Positions 1 to 10,053 are shown, counted from the stretch's first letter. The stretch: DNA of 64,000 nt from Paenibacillus wynnii (GCF_030812855.1 NZ_JAUSTK010000002.1:248001-312000), one strand, 5' to 3'. Notes: generated from the letters alone by a model not told the origin. Made by a program: numbers and translations.

Positions 1-192
1 TTTGACATCCATCTTATCTGCCAGCTGTATAACCCGTGATTTCTTTTCCTTGGCAATCATATTAAGAAGAGAATATTGAGGAAAGGTGAGGCCCAGCTCT
101 TTCTGAGTATTCATCTCGCATATAATCTTCCGTTGAACTCTCCACATGGATAATCCTATACTCTCGACCAGCGGATCCATTTGTTGCGACAT
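1..192 (-). CDS. MarR-family transcriptional regulator, N-terminal part only
   Basis: The reading frame runs off the left window edge, so only the first 64 codons are visible. They read MSQQMDPLVESIGLSMW and continue through an IICEMNTQKELGLTFPQY segment, then a helix with LLNMIAKEKKSRVIQLADKM. This matches the dimerisation helix and the start of the winged helix-turn-helix of MarR proteins. Start ATG at 192 has a purine-rich GGGAG upstream; ATG at 180 is an in-frame alternative. The recognition helix lies outside the window, so target and ligand cannot be inferred. Family assignment is by pattern only. Confidence 0.6.
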   Translation of the reverse strand, partial: MSQQMDPLVESIGLSMWRVQRKIICEMNTQKELGLTFPQYSLLNMIAKEKKSRVIQLADKMDVK

Positions 193-469
193 CCTGTTCA
201 GCTCCCGGTTGCAAGTTATATTCTAAGCGTACCATCTTACAACATAAGGTTTCAATCTTTGAGTTATACTAGCCCTCCACAATTTATATATACATTCCAC
301 GAGCATTTGCCTTATACTTTGAAAATATCAGTCACTCTTACAGAAAAGAGCATAATCCGACACAAAAACACAACAATGATGCTAATGCTCTCTTTACACT
401 GATACGCTATAATCGTAGCAGTGATATAAGATTCACTGAAAACAAAATATCGAGGCTGGTGGATAAAGA

Positions 470-2164
470 ATGAAGTTGGCAACTAAATTAACATGGATGA
501 TGCTTATTGTTTTACTGCTTGTGGGTTCATCCATAGGGTTCTTCGGATACCGGACCGCTCATAATCAGGTTGATGAGGCTGCCGGAATTGAATTGGTAGG
601 ATGCGCCAATATCACTACAGGCCTTATTGATCCAATGGATATCGCCGCTCTGGCAGCGGGTGATAACAGCAAGCTCAAAGCCATTGAAGATCGGATCAGC
701 TGGATTATAAAGCACAAACCAATCTTCAAGGAAGCTTTCATCCTGTCCCTGGATGGAAAGGTTCTAGCCGCCGACAGTAGCTTCCAGAAGAGAGGCTATA
801 AGGCTGGAGATTCCTTCTATTTCAGCGAAGAAGACAAGAAAATGATCACAACCATGAAGCACTCCACATACTCCGAGATATATACATATGAAGGTATTTC
901 TCTCAAAACAGGCTACGGACCCATATATCAGGACCACGATCCCACTAAACCTATTGTTGCTTTAATGGCTATTAATTTCGACGGACCCCTGATTCAGGAA
1001 CGGACCATGGATATTATTATTCAGCCCTTTATTATAGGGTCTACTATTCTAATTATCGCTATTCTGATCGCATATCTGTTGATCCGCCGTATGGTTAGTC
1101 CACTATCGAAGCTGTCTACATCCGTTAATCTCGTTGCCAAAGGCGATCTTACTCATGATCCGATTCTATTTAGCAGCAAGGACGAGATCGGTACGCTTGC
1201 ACGTGACTTTAATGATATGACATTAAGTCTGCGAAGACTCATTTCGGAAGTGAATGATACCTCCTTACAAGTAGCCTCATCGTCACAGGAGCTATCTGCT
1301 AGTGCCCAGGAAACGAACCGGGCAGGCGAGCATAGCGTCAATATTACCATTGAATTGGCCGAGGGATCACAAACCCAATTGCAAGATTTAGAGGGCAGCT
1401 ACCAGGCATTACAAGACATGTCGCGCTTTATTGTGGAAATCGCCGGAAATGCTGACAAAGCAATGAATAACGCCGTCAGCAACGCAGAAAAAGCACGAAC
1501 AGGCCGGGAGGCTATCGATTCCAGCACAGGCCAAATGTTGGTTGTGAATGAGAGCATCATGCATCTGTCGGGCATTATAGAGTCCCTATCCAGCCATTCC
1601 AAGGAGATTGAGAGTATTGTAGGTACGATTGCCAGTATTGCCGAAGAGACTAACCTCCTCTCCCTGAACGCTGCCATTGAAGCTGCACGCGCCGGCGAAG
1701 AAGGTCGCGGTTTCGCTGTTGTTGCAAACTCTGTACGAAAGCTGGCAGAACGCTCTGCCAAGTCAGCCGGTCAAATCGGTGAATTGGTAGGCTTGATTGT
1801 GAGCCAGATGGATAAAGCCGGAGAAAACATGAAGCGTTCCACCCATGAGATGGGCCAAGGCAAAGAGATGATTGTGTCCGCAGGACATTCCTTCTCCGAA
1901 ATTGAAAATTCCGTATCTGAAATGGCTGCTCAAAGCCAGCAGATATCCACAACGGTCCGCGAGCTGGCCACGATTTCTGATGGGCTTGTCCAATCTATTC
2001 AGAACATCGTGAACATTTCCAATCAAACCGCGGCTGGAGCAGAGAGCCTGTCGGCATCCTCACAAGAGCAGCTTGCAGCGATGGAAGAAGTAGAGGCTTC
2101 ATCCGCATTCCTATCCTCCATGGCGGACAAGCTCCAGCTCCTGGTAGACCAGTTCAAAGTGTAA
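470..2164 (+). CDS. Methyl-accepting chemotaxis protein
   Basis: This is a 564-residue transmembrane chemoreceptor that would pass an extracellular signal to CheA/CheW. A first membrane helix lies at about residues 8-27. An extracellular Cache-like sensor follows to about 183, then a second helix at about 186-205 and a HAMP linker to about 258. The cytoplasmic signalling domain contains the conserved hairpin tip ([20 protein letters not shown], about residue 390). The length is normal for a full-length receptor. The gene stands alone, preceded by TATAAT at 408-413 and followed by its own terminator. The ligand cannot be told from the sequence. Confidence 0.93.
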   Translation: MKLATKLTWMMLIVLLLVGSSIGFFGYRTAHNQVDEAAGIELVGCANITTGLIDPMDIAALAAGDNSKLKAIEDRISWIIKHKPIFKEAFILSLDGKVLAADSSFQKRGYKAGDSFYFSEEDKKMITTMKHSTYSEIYTYEGISLKTGYGPIYQDHDPTKPIVALMAINFDGPLIQERTMDIIIQPFIIGSTILIIAILIAYLLIRRMVSPLSKLSTSVNLVAKGDLTHDPILFSSKDEIGTLARDFNDMTLSLRRLISEVNDTSLQVASSSQELSASAQETNRAGEHSVNITIELAEGSQTQLQDLEGSYQALQDMSRFIVEIAGNADKAMNNAVSNAEKARTGREAIDSSTGQMLVVNESIMHLSGIIESLSSHSKEIESIVGTIASIAEETNLLSLNAAIEAARAGEEGRGFAVVANSVRKLAERSAKSAGQIGELVGLIVSQMDKAGENMKRSTHEMGQGKEMIVSAGHSFSEIENSVSEMAAQSQQISTTVRELATISDGLVQSIQNIVNISNQTAAGAESLSASSQEQLAAMEEVEASSAFLSSMADKLQLLVDQFKV

Positions 2165-2188
2165 GGAATCTGATGATAGTAACGAAAG

Positions 2189-2237
2189 AAAGACTGTCCC
2201 TTAGTCATGAAGATGGCTGGGACGGTCTTTCTTTTTT
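2189..2237 (+). terminator. Rho-independent terminator of the chemoreceptor gene
   Basis: AAAGACTGTCCC at 2189-2200 pairs with GGGACGGTCTTT at 2219-2230 (one G-U pair) and is followed by CTTTTTT. It begins 25 bases after the chemoreceptor stop codon. Confidence 0.85.
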
Positions 2238-2301
2238 GAGTAGGATCAGCGTGGGCGTTGGTGAGGACGCTCCGCGAACGGAACGTTGCTCCAATCGCTG
2301 T

Positions 2302-2349
2302 TGTCTCCAGATTTTATTTATTTTCCTTAGCGGTAAAAATCCGGAGACA
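2302..2349. repeat. TGTCTCC palindromic repeat, copy 1
   Basis: TGTCTCCAGATTTT (2302-2315) faces AAAATCCGGAGACA (2336-2349), giving a 14-bp stem with one A/C mismatch and a 20-base loop. A second copy lies at 32272-32324 with the same mismatch and the same left flank, CGCTGTTG. The rest of the gene-free stretch 2240-2720 holds no convincing gene: several short open frames there lack ribosome binding sites and family resemblance. Confidence 0.65.
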
Positions 2350-2727
2350 GCTTATGCTTTCGAAGCTAGTTTTCCTTCGGAAAACTTTCGGGCGAACGCT
2401 GCCGCTTTTCCACAATCAGTCCGTCCTCTCCGCTGATTAAGTGGGAAAAGTTTCTACAGATCTTTCTACAACCACAAAAAGAAACCGCCCTTTAAAATGG
2501 AGTTACCACATAACCATTTCAAAGGAGAGGTTTTTTTATATTCCATATACCATGGACCAACTTTGCTTGCCCAATGGCTCTAACTTGACATACTATTTAG
2601 CTGGTTTTGTTCGCTGTATGGTCTTGCACACCTGCTGCTCTCTACTGAGTATTCGATACCGCTCGCTCCCTAACACACTAATCTCAACAGGATGCGATTC
2701 CTCTACAATCGAACTCTCGGGATACTA

Positions 2728-2856
2728 TGCGACTGTGGAGACGTTATTGCATTGGAATGGCGTTAGAACTGAGGTGTTTTTAGTAATTAAGAGCACCTGA
2801 GTCCGCAAGCCTTCGTTATAGCGCCGATTTGGTGAATAACGGATTCTGAGTCCGCA
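2728..2856 (-). repeat. 80-bp GCGGACTC hairpin element (2728-2807) plus a second partial head
   Basis: Read on the minus strand, 2807-2728 begins GCGGACTCAGG and ends AACGTCTCCACAGTCGCA. It is exactly 80 bp, like the copies at 54521-54600 and 62900-62979. A second head, GCGGACTCAGAATCCGTT on the same strand, starts at 2856, so this site carries a tandem, partly decayed pair. No protein-coding gene is evident here. Confidence 0.55.
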
Positions 2857-2910
2857 TAAGTGTAACTTTACACTTTTTGCATCGTATTGATTTCAAAGGG
2901 AGGCGAGTGT

Positions 2911-3405
2911 ATGAATCTATACTTTCGGGATAAGTTTTTTAGTACCGGTATTACGGAGATTCTCAACGAAAAGGAAGAAGACGTCGGTCATGTCGATTTG
3001 AAGAGTGCCTTCAGTTCTTCGATCGATGTGTATGGGCAGAACGGCCATCTGCTGTACAAAGGAAGTTTTCCATTTTTTTCGGGTAAATGGGAGGTTGCCA
3101 ATGTCGACGGAGATCAGATAGGTGTGTTAAGAAGCAGACTTTCGTTTTTTACCAAGAAATTTACTTATGAGACCCATGGGCGAGGTGAATACGAGATTAC
3201 TTCTCCTGCGTTTTCGAAGGAATATGAGATAGCCGATGAATCCGGAGTACTTGTTGCCCAATTTGAACGAATAAACAACTGGTTTTCTTCAGGCGCCTTT
3301 CATCTGAACAATAAAAGCGGATTTTTGGATACTTACGAGCTTGTTGCCGTAATCATGGGCATGCATGCGATTCAGAAAAGCCAGCAAGCTACGGTAAACG
3401 GCTGA
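2911..3405 (+). CDS. LURP-one-related (tubby-like fold) protein
   Basis: The product has 164 residues, starting MNLYFRDKFF at the ATG preceded by GGGAGG eight bases upstream. A TTG at 2887 is in frame but has no ribosome binding site. The sequence is a series of short amphipathic beta strands (VDLKSAFSSSIDVYGQNG, LLYKGSFPFFSGKWEV) ending in a hydrophobic helix. This is the layout of the LURP-one/Tubby C-terminal-like family, which forms a beta barrel around a central helix and is mostly of unknown function in bacteria. There is no signal peptide, so it is predicted cytoplasmic. Family call by pattern, moderate certainty. Confidence 0.55.
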   Translation: MNLYFRDKFFSTGITEILNEKEEDVGHVDLKSAFSSSIDVYGQNGHLLYKGSFPFFSGKWEVANVDGDQIGVLRSRLSFFTKKFTYETHGRGEYEITSPAFSKEYEIADESGVLVAQFERINNWFSSGAFHLNNKSGFLDTYELVAVIMGMHAIQKSQQATVNG

Positions 3406-3481
3406 TTCGTTTAGAGGGTATAATAAATAGGTAGGTGCAAACACTAAAAGCGCTCTTTGTTTGATAAAGGAGGAGAGACCA

Positions 3482-4957
3482 ATTACAGAGAAAACGGAGA
3501 CCCTAGCAACAGGATGGAATCTCGATAACAGCTATGCTCGTCTGCCGCAATCGATGTTTACAAAGCAGGACCCTACTTCTGTACGATCGCCTAAGTTAAT
3601 CATTCTTAATGATCCGTTGGCAACCTCCCTGGGGTTGAACGTCCAATCGCTGAAAAGCAGTAATGGCGTAGCGGTTTTCGCTGGCAATGAGGTACCCGAA
3701 GGTACTTCCCCTCTTGCTCAAGCTTATGCTGGGCATCAATTCGGGCATTTCACCATGTTAGGGGATGGCCGGGCTGTGCTGCTTGGGGAACAGATCACTC
3801 CCGCAGAAGAGCGGTTTGATATTCAGCTTAAGGGTTCAGGAAGAACGCCCTACTCCCGGGGAGGAGACGGCCGGGCTGCACTTGGGCCGATGCTGCGAGA
3901 ATATATTATCAGCGAAGCCATGCATGCCCTTGGTATTGCTACCACCCGCAGTTTAGCGGTGGTAGCAACCGGTGAACCCGTCATCCGCGACACCGAACAA
4001 CCCGGTGCAATTCTGACCCGGGTAGCTACCAGTCACCTTCGGGTCGGCACCTTTCAATACGCTTCGAAATGGGGCACTGCCGAGGATCTTCAAGCCCTGG
4101 CCGATTACACATTGCAAAGGCATTTTCCAGAAATTGATGCTGAGGAGAATCGCTATCTTCGCCTTCTTCAGGAAGTTATCAAGCGTCAGGCCGTGCTAAT
4201 TGCCAAATGGCAGCTTGTTGGTTTCATTCACGGGGTGATGAACACCGATAACATGGCTCTTAGCGGAGAAACCATTGACTACGGTCCTTGCGCATTCATG
4301 GATGCCTATGACCCGGCAACGGTATTCAGCTCCATTGACATTCACGGACGCTACGCCTATGGTAATCAGCCCCAGATTGCCGCTTGGAATCTTGCCAGAT
4401 TCGCTGAAACCCTATTGCCGCTGCTGCATGACGACGAGGATCAGGCCGTTCAGCTGGCTGAGGACGCGCTCTCGGATTTTGGTGAGCAGTTTAACCGTAA
4501 TTGGCTTACGGGAATGAGAGCTAAGCTGGGATTGTTTGATGAAGAGCCGCAAGATGAATCCCTCATTGAGAGCCTGCTCCAAATGATGCAGAAGCATCGT
4601 GCGGATTACACCAACACCTTCCGCGCATTTACTTTTGATAAGCTTGAGGATACGGTTTTGTCTGGTACCCCTGAATTTTCGCAGTGGCTGGAGCTGTGGC
4701 AGGCGAGACTGGGCAGGCAGCAGGAGCCGCAAGCCTCTTCGCACCAATTGATGCGCAGCAGTAATCCCGCGCTGATTCCTCGAAACCACCGGGTTGAAGA
4801 AGCCCTAGCTTCCGCGGTGAACCAAGGAGACTACAACGTGATGGAGCGGCTTCTGGATGCACTTTCGAGCCCCTACGAGCACTTACCTGAACAAGCAGAG
4901 TACTGCACACTGCCTGAATCGTCAGCCCGTCCTTACCGTACTTTTTGCGGTACCTGA
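3482..4957 (+). CDS. selO: Protein adenylyltransferase SelO (YdiU/UPF0061)
   Basis: SelO is a pseudokinase-fold enzyme that transfers AMP from ATP to protein Ser/Thr/Tyr residues. The body matches the family throughout: [22 protein letters not shown], then [19 protein letters not shown] with nucleotide-binding residues, then [20 protein letters not shown] with the metal-binding N and D. It ends in the canonical FCGT. The start is odd. The ribosome binding site AAAGGAGG at 3466-3473 lies inside the frame opened by TTG 3461, while ATT at 3482 lies eight bases beyond it and gives the usual TEKTE-type N terminus. ATT is therefore the best start. Length is about 491 residues, normal for the family. 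Confidence 0.9.
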   Translation: MTEKTETLATGWNLDNSYARLPQSMFTKQDPTSVRSPKLIILNDPLATSLGLNVQSLKSSNGVAVFAGNEVPEGTSPLAQAYAGHQFGHFTMLGDGRAVLLGEQITPAEERFDIQLKGSGRTPYSRGGDGRAALGPMLREYIISEAMHALGIATTRSLAVVATGEPVIRDTEQPGAILTRVATSHLRVGTFQYASKWGTAEDLQALADYTLQRHFPEIDAEENRYLRLLQEVIKRQAVLIAKWQLVGFIHGVMNTDNMALSGETIDYGPCAFMDAYDPATVFSSIDIHGRYAYGNQPQIAAWNLARFAETLLPLLHDDEDQAVQLAEDALSDFGEQFNRNWLTGMRAKLGLFDEEPQDESLIESLLQMMQKHRADYTNTFRAFTFDKLEDTVLSGTPEFSQWLELWQARLGRQQEPQASSHQLMRSSNPALIPRNHRVEEALASAVNQGDYNVMERLLDALSSPYEHLPEQAEYCTLPESSARPYRTFCGT

Positions 4958-4985
4958 TCCCAATGCAATAGGACCACTCATTAAT

Positions 4986-5029
4986 CGCCAAGAAAGGCAG
5001 CCCGTATTTATAGGTTGCCTTTCTTGGCG
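4986..5029. terminator. Long hairpin after selO
   Basis: CGCCAAGAAAGGCA (4986-4999) pairs perfectly with TGCCTTTCTTGGCG (5016-5029), and three more pairs extend inward. No strong T run follows, so it may be a terminator of the weaker kind or an RNA-stabilising hairpin. Confidence 0.5.
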
Positions 5030-5108
5030 CTGTTGGTAGAATTATGAAACTTCAAATATTTCAATCAGTATACTGGTTAGGAGTTTTTATCAAATGGGGG
5101 GTCTAATA

Positions 5109-5603
5109 ATGAGGCGTTTATATTATGGGATTCTGATTAGTTTATTTGCCTTAATTTTTGTGGGATGCGGCCGCCAGGTCGCTGGTGATGAGAAAATTGC
5201 CAGACAATACGTGGAGGAGCAAGGTTATGATGTGGATTTCCAACTAGGTGAAGTTTACAGCTACACTTTGGATAAGAGCAAGCTTTTCGGATCTACGGAA
5301 TCGCTGCCCTTTCAACAGGCATGGGGCGTTCAACAGGCAGAGCCTGATTTATATTTTGGAAAAAAAGTAATCATATATGGCTTCACTGTTTCTGATCATC
5401 CTTTGGATGAGATATATCACGCAAAGACCAATGTATATGTAATGCTCTCCGAGGGTAAAGTTATTGGCGGATACTCTTTTCCCGATGTGGAAGGCATGGC
5501 TGGAAGTTATTATTCAGTGGACGGTAAAACATTGGAGGAAGTCACTGGATTGAGTTATTCAGAATGGAGCGAAAAATGGGGAAAGAAATATGGTGACTCC
5601 TAA
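5109..5603 (+). CDS. Small lipoprotein of unknown function
   Basis: The product has 164 residues. It starts with a charged MRRL, a hydrophobic stretch and the lipobox FVGC, so Cys20 would be lipidated and the protein anchored on the outer face of the membrane. ATG 5109 is chosen because GGGGGG sits seven bases upstream; ATG 5094 in the same frame would bury that site. The mature part has an unremarkable mixed composition with a C-terminal SYSEWSEKWGKKYG segment. I do not recognise a family, and neighbours do not suggest a role. Confidence 0.75.
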   Translation: MRRLYYGILISLFALIFVGCGRQVAGDEKIARQYVEEQGYDVDFQLGEVYSYTLDKSKLFGSTESLPFQQAWGVQQAEPDLYFGKKVIIYGFTVSDHPLDEIYHAKTNVYVMLSEGKVIGGYSFPDVEGMAGSYYSVDGKTLEEVTGLSYSEWSEKWGKKYGDS

Positions 5604-5641
5604 CGATGCGGCATTATTCAGGTGATTTTTCCAGACTAAAA

Positions 5642-5697
5642 AGACCGCTCTGTAGTAAATATGGGAGCTCCCTCCCACTTTTACAACAAGCGATCTA
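5642..5697. other. Imperfect long inverted repeat between convergent genes
   Basis: AGACCGCT (5642-5649) faces AGCGATCT (5689-5696) with further interrupted pairing inside. It lies between the lipoprotein stop and the stop of the facing GGDEF-EAL gene, where a bidirectional terminator is expected, but there is no clear T run. Confidence 0.3.
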
Positions 5698-5744
5698 TGT
5701 ATACTCAAGAAATCCACAGCTTATAATCATGTGTTGTTCATGCT

Positions 5745-7757
5745 TTAGACGGCTTTTTTATCCAAAAACCACTGTCCTAATTCATTCACCGGCATGGGCT
5801 TACCATAGTAGTATCCCTGCATGACCGTGCAGCCCAGTGACTGCAGCAGTTCAATCTGCTCTGTCGTCTCTACACCTTCAGCGATAACCTCCATGTTAAG
5901 GTTAGCCGCAATCGCAATAATATTACTGATAATGGCCTTCTTGGAGTGCATCTTGCTTTTGCGGATAAATACCTGATCGATCTTGAGCGTATTGATCGGT
6001 ATTTCATCTAAGCTGCCTAAGGATGAGAACCCGGTACCGAAATCGTCTAGTGACACCCTTACTCCGAGCTTCCTCAGTTTGGACAGCAGCACTACGGTCT
6101 CTTCCATATTGTTCATGGCAATCGATTCTGTAATCTCCAGCTCCAGAAAATGAGGGGCAAGACCCGAACGAGTCAAGGCCTCTTCAACAATGTCATATAG
6201 GCTTTCACCTTCGAACATACGTGCCGACATATTGATTGATACTGCAACAGTCGCAACCTCTTCCTTGTGCCAAAGCATATTCTGACTGCAGACTTCATGC
6301 AGCATCCAATACGTAATGGGTACAATAAGACCCGTCTCTTCTGCAATCGGGATAAATTCTACCGGAGAGATAATACCGTGCTCCGGATGTCTCCAGCGCA
6401 GCAGTGATTCAAGGCCGACCGTGACATTTGTGAGCGAATCCCATTTGGGTTGATACACCACCATGAACTCTGATCGGGCCAGTGCTTTACGCAAATCCTT
6501 CTCCAGGGACATCCGACGCACCTGGTAGCGATTCATCTCTAGGTCAAACACACTGAATTTGTTCTTTCCGGAATCCTTAGAGGTATATAATGCGGTATCC
6601 GCAGCCTTCATTAGTGCAGAACGATCTGTTCCGTGAACAGGAGTTAAGCTAATCCCCACACTAGCGGTAACATACAGCTCATTACCCTCAATAGTGTATG
6701 GTTTCTTGACCTCCTGTAAAACACCTTGGGCACTTTCTCCTGCCTCTTCTAAAGTACAGTGAGGAAGAGCGATCAAAAATTCATCGCCACCCAGCCTGAA
6801 TACCTTCCCATTCTCACCGATATACCTCTCAAGCCTGCCAGCAACCTCCTGCAGCAGCATATCACCGATATCATGACCCAAAGTATCATTGATTGACTTA
6901 AAGCGGTCCAGGTCAATAAAAAACACCGCACCGGAAGTCCCTCTGAAAAAATCACTCTCAAAATACCTCTCCAAGCCGTGACGGTTCGGCAGTTCTGTCA
7001 ACGGATCATGATAGGCCATGCGTTCAAGCACATGTCGATCCAAAAATACGGCTCCACCGGAAATCGTGAACATAAACAGTGTTACGAGAGAAACCCCCGT
7101 CAGTAAAACCACATCCGTCTGCATCAGGAATGGCTTGGTGCTCAGCCATACATCATACTCAAAGTGACTGGCACTTATGCTGGTGTAATGCATACCCGTT
7201 ATTGCAATACCTATGCAAAGTGCAGAAAAGAGCTTCCATCTGCTGAAGGCTCGATCGTCCTTGAACCTTGTAAATAAATAAATCCCCATGTAGGAAGATA
7301 ATACTGCGATCATGAACGAAAGTGTCTGTGTAAGTAAGCTATAATGAATGGTTGCCTCAATCTCCATAGAGGACATACCTATGTAGTGCATTCCGGAAAT
7401 GCCGGCTCCGAGTAAAATAGAACTCATAATAAGCTGCCATTGTTTAGGATAAGGTGAAAAAGAAAGCCGGAGCGCCAAGTAACAGGCAAGCATTCCAACC
7501 AGCATAGACAAAAAGGCCATACCCGGATGATAACCGACTTGAAAGGGCATACGGCTCGCCAAAATACCGACAAAATGCATGGCCCAAATACCGCTGCCCA
7601 ACACACATGATCCTGATAAAAGCCATAGACTCCGAATTCTGCCCATCGAATGGGATACTTGCGAAATCAGATTAATAGCCGAATAAGCCGCTGTTACCGC
7701 TAATACGAATGATAAGAGAACAATCCAATTATTATAGTGGATTCCCATTTGATCCAT
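5745..7757 (-). CDS. MHYT-GGDEF-EAL cyclic-di-GMP protein
   Basis: A 670-residue inner-membrane protein. The first 210 residues form a seven-helix MHYT sensor with its repeated signatures (WAMHFVG, GMHYIGM, GMHYTSI), proposed to bind copper and sense a diatomic gas. A GGDEF domain at about 245-400 has an intact FRLGGDEF active loop for diguanylate cyclase activity. An EAL domain follows from about 415, with LESLLRW (motif glutamate kept, EAL changed to ESL), ITES, DDFGTGFSS, the KID lysine and AEGVE. The phosphodiesterase residues are thus present. It is the first of three such proteins within 10 kb. Start ATG 7757 follows GAAGAGG. Confidence 0.93.
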   Translation of the reverse strand: MDQMGIHYNNWIVLLSFVLAVTAAYSAINLISQVSHSMGRIRSLWLLSGSCVLGSGIWAMHFVGILASRMPFQVGYHPGMAFLSMLVGMLACYLALRLSFSPYPKQWQLIMSSILLGAGISGMHYIGMSSMEIEATIHYSLLTQTLSFMIAVLSSYMGIYLFTRFKDDRAFSRWKLFSALCIGIAITGMHYTSISASHFEYDVWLSTKPFLMQTDVVLLTGVSLVTLFMFTISGGAVFLDRHVLERMAYHDPLTELPNRHGLERYFESDFFRGTSGAVFFIDLDRFKSINDTLGHDIGDMLLQEVAGRLERYIGENGKVFRLGGDEFLIALPHCTLEEAGESAQGVLQEVKKPYTIEGNELYVTASVGISLTPVHGTDRSALMKAADTALYTSKDSGKNKFSVFDLEMNRYQVRRMSLEKDLRKALARSEFMVVYQPKWDSLTNVTVGLESLLRWRHPEHGIISPVEFIPIAEETGLIVPITYWMLHEVCSQNMLWHKEEVATVAVSINMSARMFEGESLYDIVEEALTRSGLAPHFLELEITESIAMNNMEETVVLLSKLRKLGVRVSLDDFGTGFSSLGSLDEIPINTLKIDQVFIRKSKMHSKKAIISNIIAIAANLNMEVIAEGVETTEQIELLQSLGCTVMQGYYYGKPMPVNELGQWFLDKKAV

Positions 7758-7857
7758 CTGTCAACCTCTTCACCCATTAAAATAATTATCACAATCGCTG
7801 CAGTGCATTTCTTAGAAGGATCAGTACACGAATATTGGATAAATGGAAGAGTGCGTA

Positions 7858-7980
7858 ATGATTATAGGTATCCCAAGAAGATACGGTTACGCAATATTTT
7901 ACCCTGTATTTCGCGGGCTGTCTAAGAAAATACTGGGTTTTGAGCCCTTTTTTTTAGATCCGCAACAAATGTCCATATTT
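7858..7980 (+). pseudogene. Possible 5' fragment of an acyl-CoA dehydratase activase-related gene
   Basis: The translation MIIGIPRRYGYAIFYPVF and the following GLSKKILGFE resemble the N terminus of DUF2229 proteins (IGIPR, aromatic-rich segment, LGFE). The similarity stops after about 35 residues, at a hairpin with eight Ts. No ribosome binding site precedes it. It may be a remnant or chance. Confidence 0.22.
7915..7955 (+). terminator. Candidate plus-strand terminator
   Basis: GGGCT at 7915 pairs with AGCCC at 7943-7947, followed by eight Ts. No complete plus-strand gene lies upstream, so it may belong to a lost gene. Confidence 0.35.
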
Positions 7981-7991
7981 GACGGCATTTA

Positions 7992-8984
7992 TCAAAGAGG
8001 AAGTCTTACCCGTTCTTTGGCTGAGCGAAGGCAGGTTTCTAGCAGAATCATATTGGAAATCGCATCCTCCGGCTTATATAGAGGTCTACCTCCAAAGACA
8101 GCGGCTGCGAAATTATCCACCTGATTAACATAAGGATTGGACCCCGTTGCTTTCACGAGACGCGTACCGTCTGCAGTATGTACAGAAAAGTCAGCATCCT
8201 CATATCTGGCATTAAACGGCATGGGGATCTCTATTCTTCCTTCCGTGCCTGTGATCTCCAGAAACTGCCGGTTATACGCCCACATTCCGCAGTCAAAAAT
8301 CAGACTCAGGCCACCTGGAAACTCCACCAGACCCGAGGCCATCATATCCACATTGTCATGCTCGGGAGAGAAAATAGCATGCACCGTCACCGCTTCCGGC
8401 TCCACACCATATAGCAACCGTGCTGCGCTTAACGGATAACAGCCGATATCATATAATGATCCGCCGCCCCAATCCGATCGGAAGCGAATATTAGTAGTAT
8501 CTGCGGCATCATTGTAGGTGAAAGTCCCCCGGATGGACCGAAGGTCCCCAATTTCACCGTTTGCAATCAGCGCCTGCACCTCGGAAATCCGCGGATGATG
8601 CCGATACATGTAGGCTTCTGCCAGATGGACGCCCGCTTTATTGCAGGCATCTACCATTTCAGCAGCTTCACTGCTGCTAAGCGCTATAGGTTTCTCGCAC
8701 AGTACATGCTTGCCGGCTTCCGCAGCACGGATAACCCACTCCCGGTGCAGGTGATTGGGCAGCGGAATATAAACAGCATCGATCTCCTTATCATTAAGCA
8801 GTTCTTCATAGCTGCCATAGGCACTCTTCACTCCGAACTCTGCGGCTACAGCGCCGCTTTTCTCAGGCCCGCGGCTGGCTATTCCTTGAATCACTCCACT
8901 CTCAGATTCTGCAATCGCTGGCATAACTGATCCTGTCGCAATTTGGGCACAACCCATGATTCCCCAACGAAGTTTTTGCTTCAT
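7992..8984 (-). CDS. Gfo/Idh/MocA-family NAD(P)-dependent oxidoreductase
   Basis: The product has 330 residues from ATG 8984, which has GGAAGAGG upstream; a longer frame to 9041 would overlap the preceding gene. The N-terminal Rossmann segment WGIMGCAQIA is followed by YEELLNDKEIDAVYIPLPNHLH and the family's catalytic region EKPIA. A C-terminal alpha/beta substrate domain completes it. Members oxidise or reduce hydroxyl groups of sugars or cyclitols, and the substrate cannot be told here. It lies 28 bp downstream of the prenyltransferase gene on the same strand and may be cotranscribed with it, although no shared pathway is obvious. Confidence 0.88.
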   Translation of the reverse strand: MKQKLRWGIMGCAQIATGSVMPAIAESESGVIQGIASRGPEKSGAVAAEFGVKSAYGSYEELLNDKEIDAVYIPLPNHLHREWVIRAAEAGKHVLCEKPIALSSSEAAEMVDACNKAGVHLAEAYMYRHHPRISEVQALIANGEIGDLRSIRGTFTYNDAADTTNIRFRSDWGGGSLYDIGCYPLSAARLLYGVEPEAVTVHAIFSPEHDNVDMMASGLVEFPGGLSLIFDCGMWAYNRQFLEITGTEGRIEIPMPFNARYEDADFSVHTADGTRLVKATGSNPYVNQVDNFAAAVFGGRPLYKPEDAISNMILLETCLRSAKERVRLPL

Positions 8985-9012
8985 CACCCACACCTCTTCC
9001 CTAATTATGGAT

Positions 9013-9969
9013 TCATACAGTTTTAAGTAACACAGCGGCACCTAGAACTGCGATACGCACAGCATTCATTAGAACGAAGTTTTTAACGGATAGGATAAAG
9101 GTTGTAGCTTTGTCCGGGTTCTCAGCAAACACAGAAATATTACGCCGGAGCGGAATCAGGGTCAGCAGTATTAAAAGTACCAGCGCTACATTCACACCAA
9201 GGAGCAGGAGAACGATGAGATCCAGATAAGACACATAATAGAGCAGTTTGAACAGCATAATCGCGTTTTTTTTACCGATGTAGACTGGAAGAGTATATCT
9301 GCGATTCTCGATATCATCTTCAATATCGCAGATATTATTAGCAAGCATGATTCCGGCAATGCCCAGGATCGCCGGGACAGAGAACCAGAAAAGATAGAGA
9401 ACCTCCAAGATATTAACATGCAGGTTGACCCAGCCCTCCTGAATTAGAAGCGCTACCACACTCTCATCGGTATGGATATAAGCAGAGATGAAGATGATTA
9501 CAAAGCCCATGAAGAGGCCTGAGAACAGCTCTCCGAGCGGCATTCTTGAAATAGGTATCGGCCCGAAAGAGTATAAGATCCCGATCAGAAATGATAATCC
9601 CCCTAGGAGGAAAACAAGGAGTCCCGTCTGCGTAACCAGCGCTATCCCTCCGCCCGCTGCCAGCAGCAGTAACATCACAATAGTTGCAACTACCACGCTC
9701 TCCTTCAGCTTGTGATGAACAATAGCATTATGCGTTTCATACCCATAACCGTGCTTTTTTGAAGCTTTTTTGAAATCATAATAGTTATTAATTGCCGTTG
9801 TCGCCATGTCAAAGCTCAGCAGTGACACGAACATAAATAGAGCACGCAGCACATAAAAGTCATCAAACCGATACAGGGCATAAAGGGTCCCCAATAGAAA
9901 GGGAATCATACTGGCAACCTTTGTCTGAATCTCAACAAACTTTAAAAATGTTCTAACATTCACCAGCAT
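9013..9969 (-). CDS. UbiA-superfamily (MenA-type) polyprenyltransferase
   Basis: A 318-residue integral membrane enzyme with eight to nine predicted helices. The two aspartate-rich motifs of UbiA enzymes are visible: NNYYDFKK at about residue 61 and NICDIEDDIENRR at about 211. These bind Mg-diphosphate of the polyprenyl donor. Best fit is the 1,4-dihydroxy-2-naphthoate prenyltransferase group (demethylmenaquinone synthesis). From memory, the sequence looks closer to the paralogues linked to flavin-based extracellular electron transfer (DmkA) than to housekeeping MenA; this needs a tree. A perfect Fur box, a structured leader and a tiny ORF lie upstream, suggesting iron control. Confidence 0.8.
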   Translation of the reverse strand: MLVNVRTFLKFVEIQTKVASMIPFLLGTLYALYRFDDFYVLRALFMFVSLLSFDMATTAINNYYDFKKASKKHGYGYETHNAIVHHKLKESVVVATIVMLLLLAAGGGIALVTQTGLLVFLLGGLSFLIGILYSFGPIPISRMPLGELFSGLFMGFVIIFISAYIHTDESVVALLIQEGWVNLHVNILEVLYLFWFSVPAILGIAGIMLANNICDIEDDIENRRYTLPVYIGKKNAIMLFKLLYYVSYLDLIVLLLLGVNVALVLLILLTLIPLRRNISVFAENPDKATTFILSVKNFVLMNAVRIAVLGAAVLLKTV

Positions 9970-9991
9970 CTCACCCTTCGGATGTTAAATA

Positions 9992-10053
9992 GAGGCACCG
10001 CCTGATAAAAACCCGGAATTTGTCGTTATTACCTCAGGGGTACGGTGTGCCTC
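9992..10053 (-). other. Structured leader upstream of the prenyltransferase gene
   Basis: On the minus strand GAGGCACACCG (10053-10043) pairs with CGGTGCCTC (10000-9992) with one bulge, and CCTGA pairs with TCAGG inside it. The stem lies between the Fur box and the gene. I could not match it to a known riboswitch class. Confidence 0.4.

Noticed and set aside
2173..2800. Short plus-strand frames after the chemoreceptor gene
   Set aside because: They overlap the terminator and palindromic repeats, lack ribosome binding sites and show no domain pattern.
4412..4991. Minus-strand frames opposite selO
   Set aside because: Antisense shadows of a well-conserved gene.
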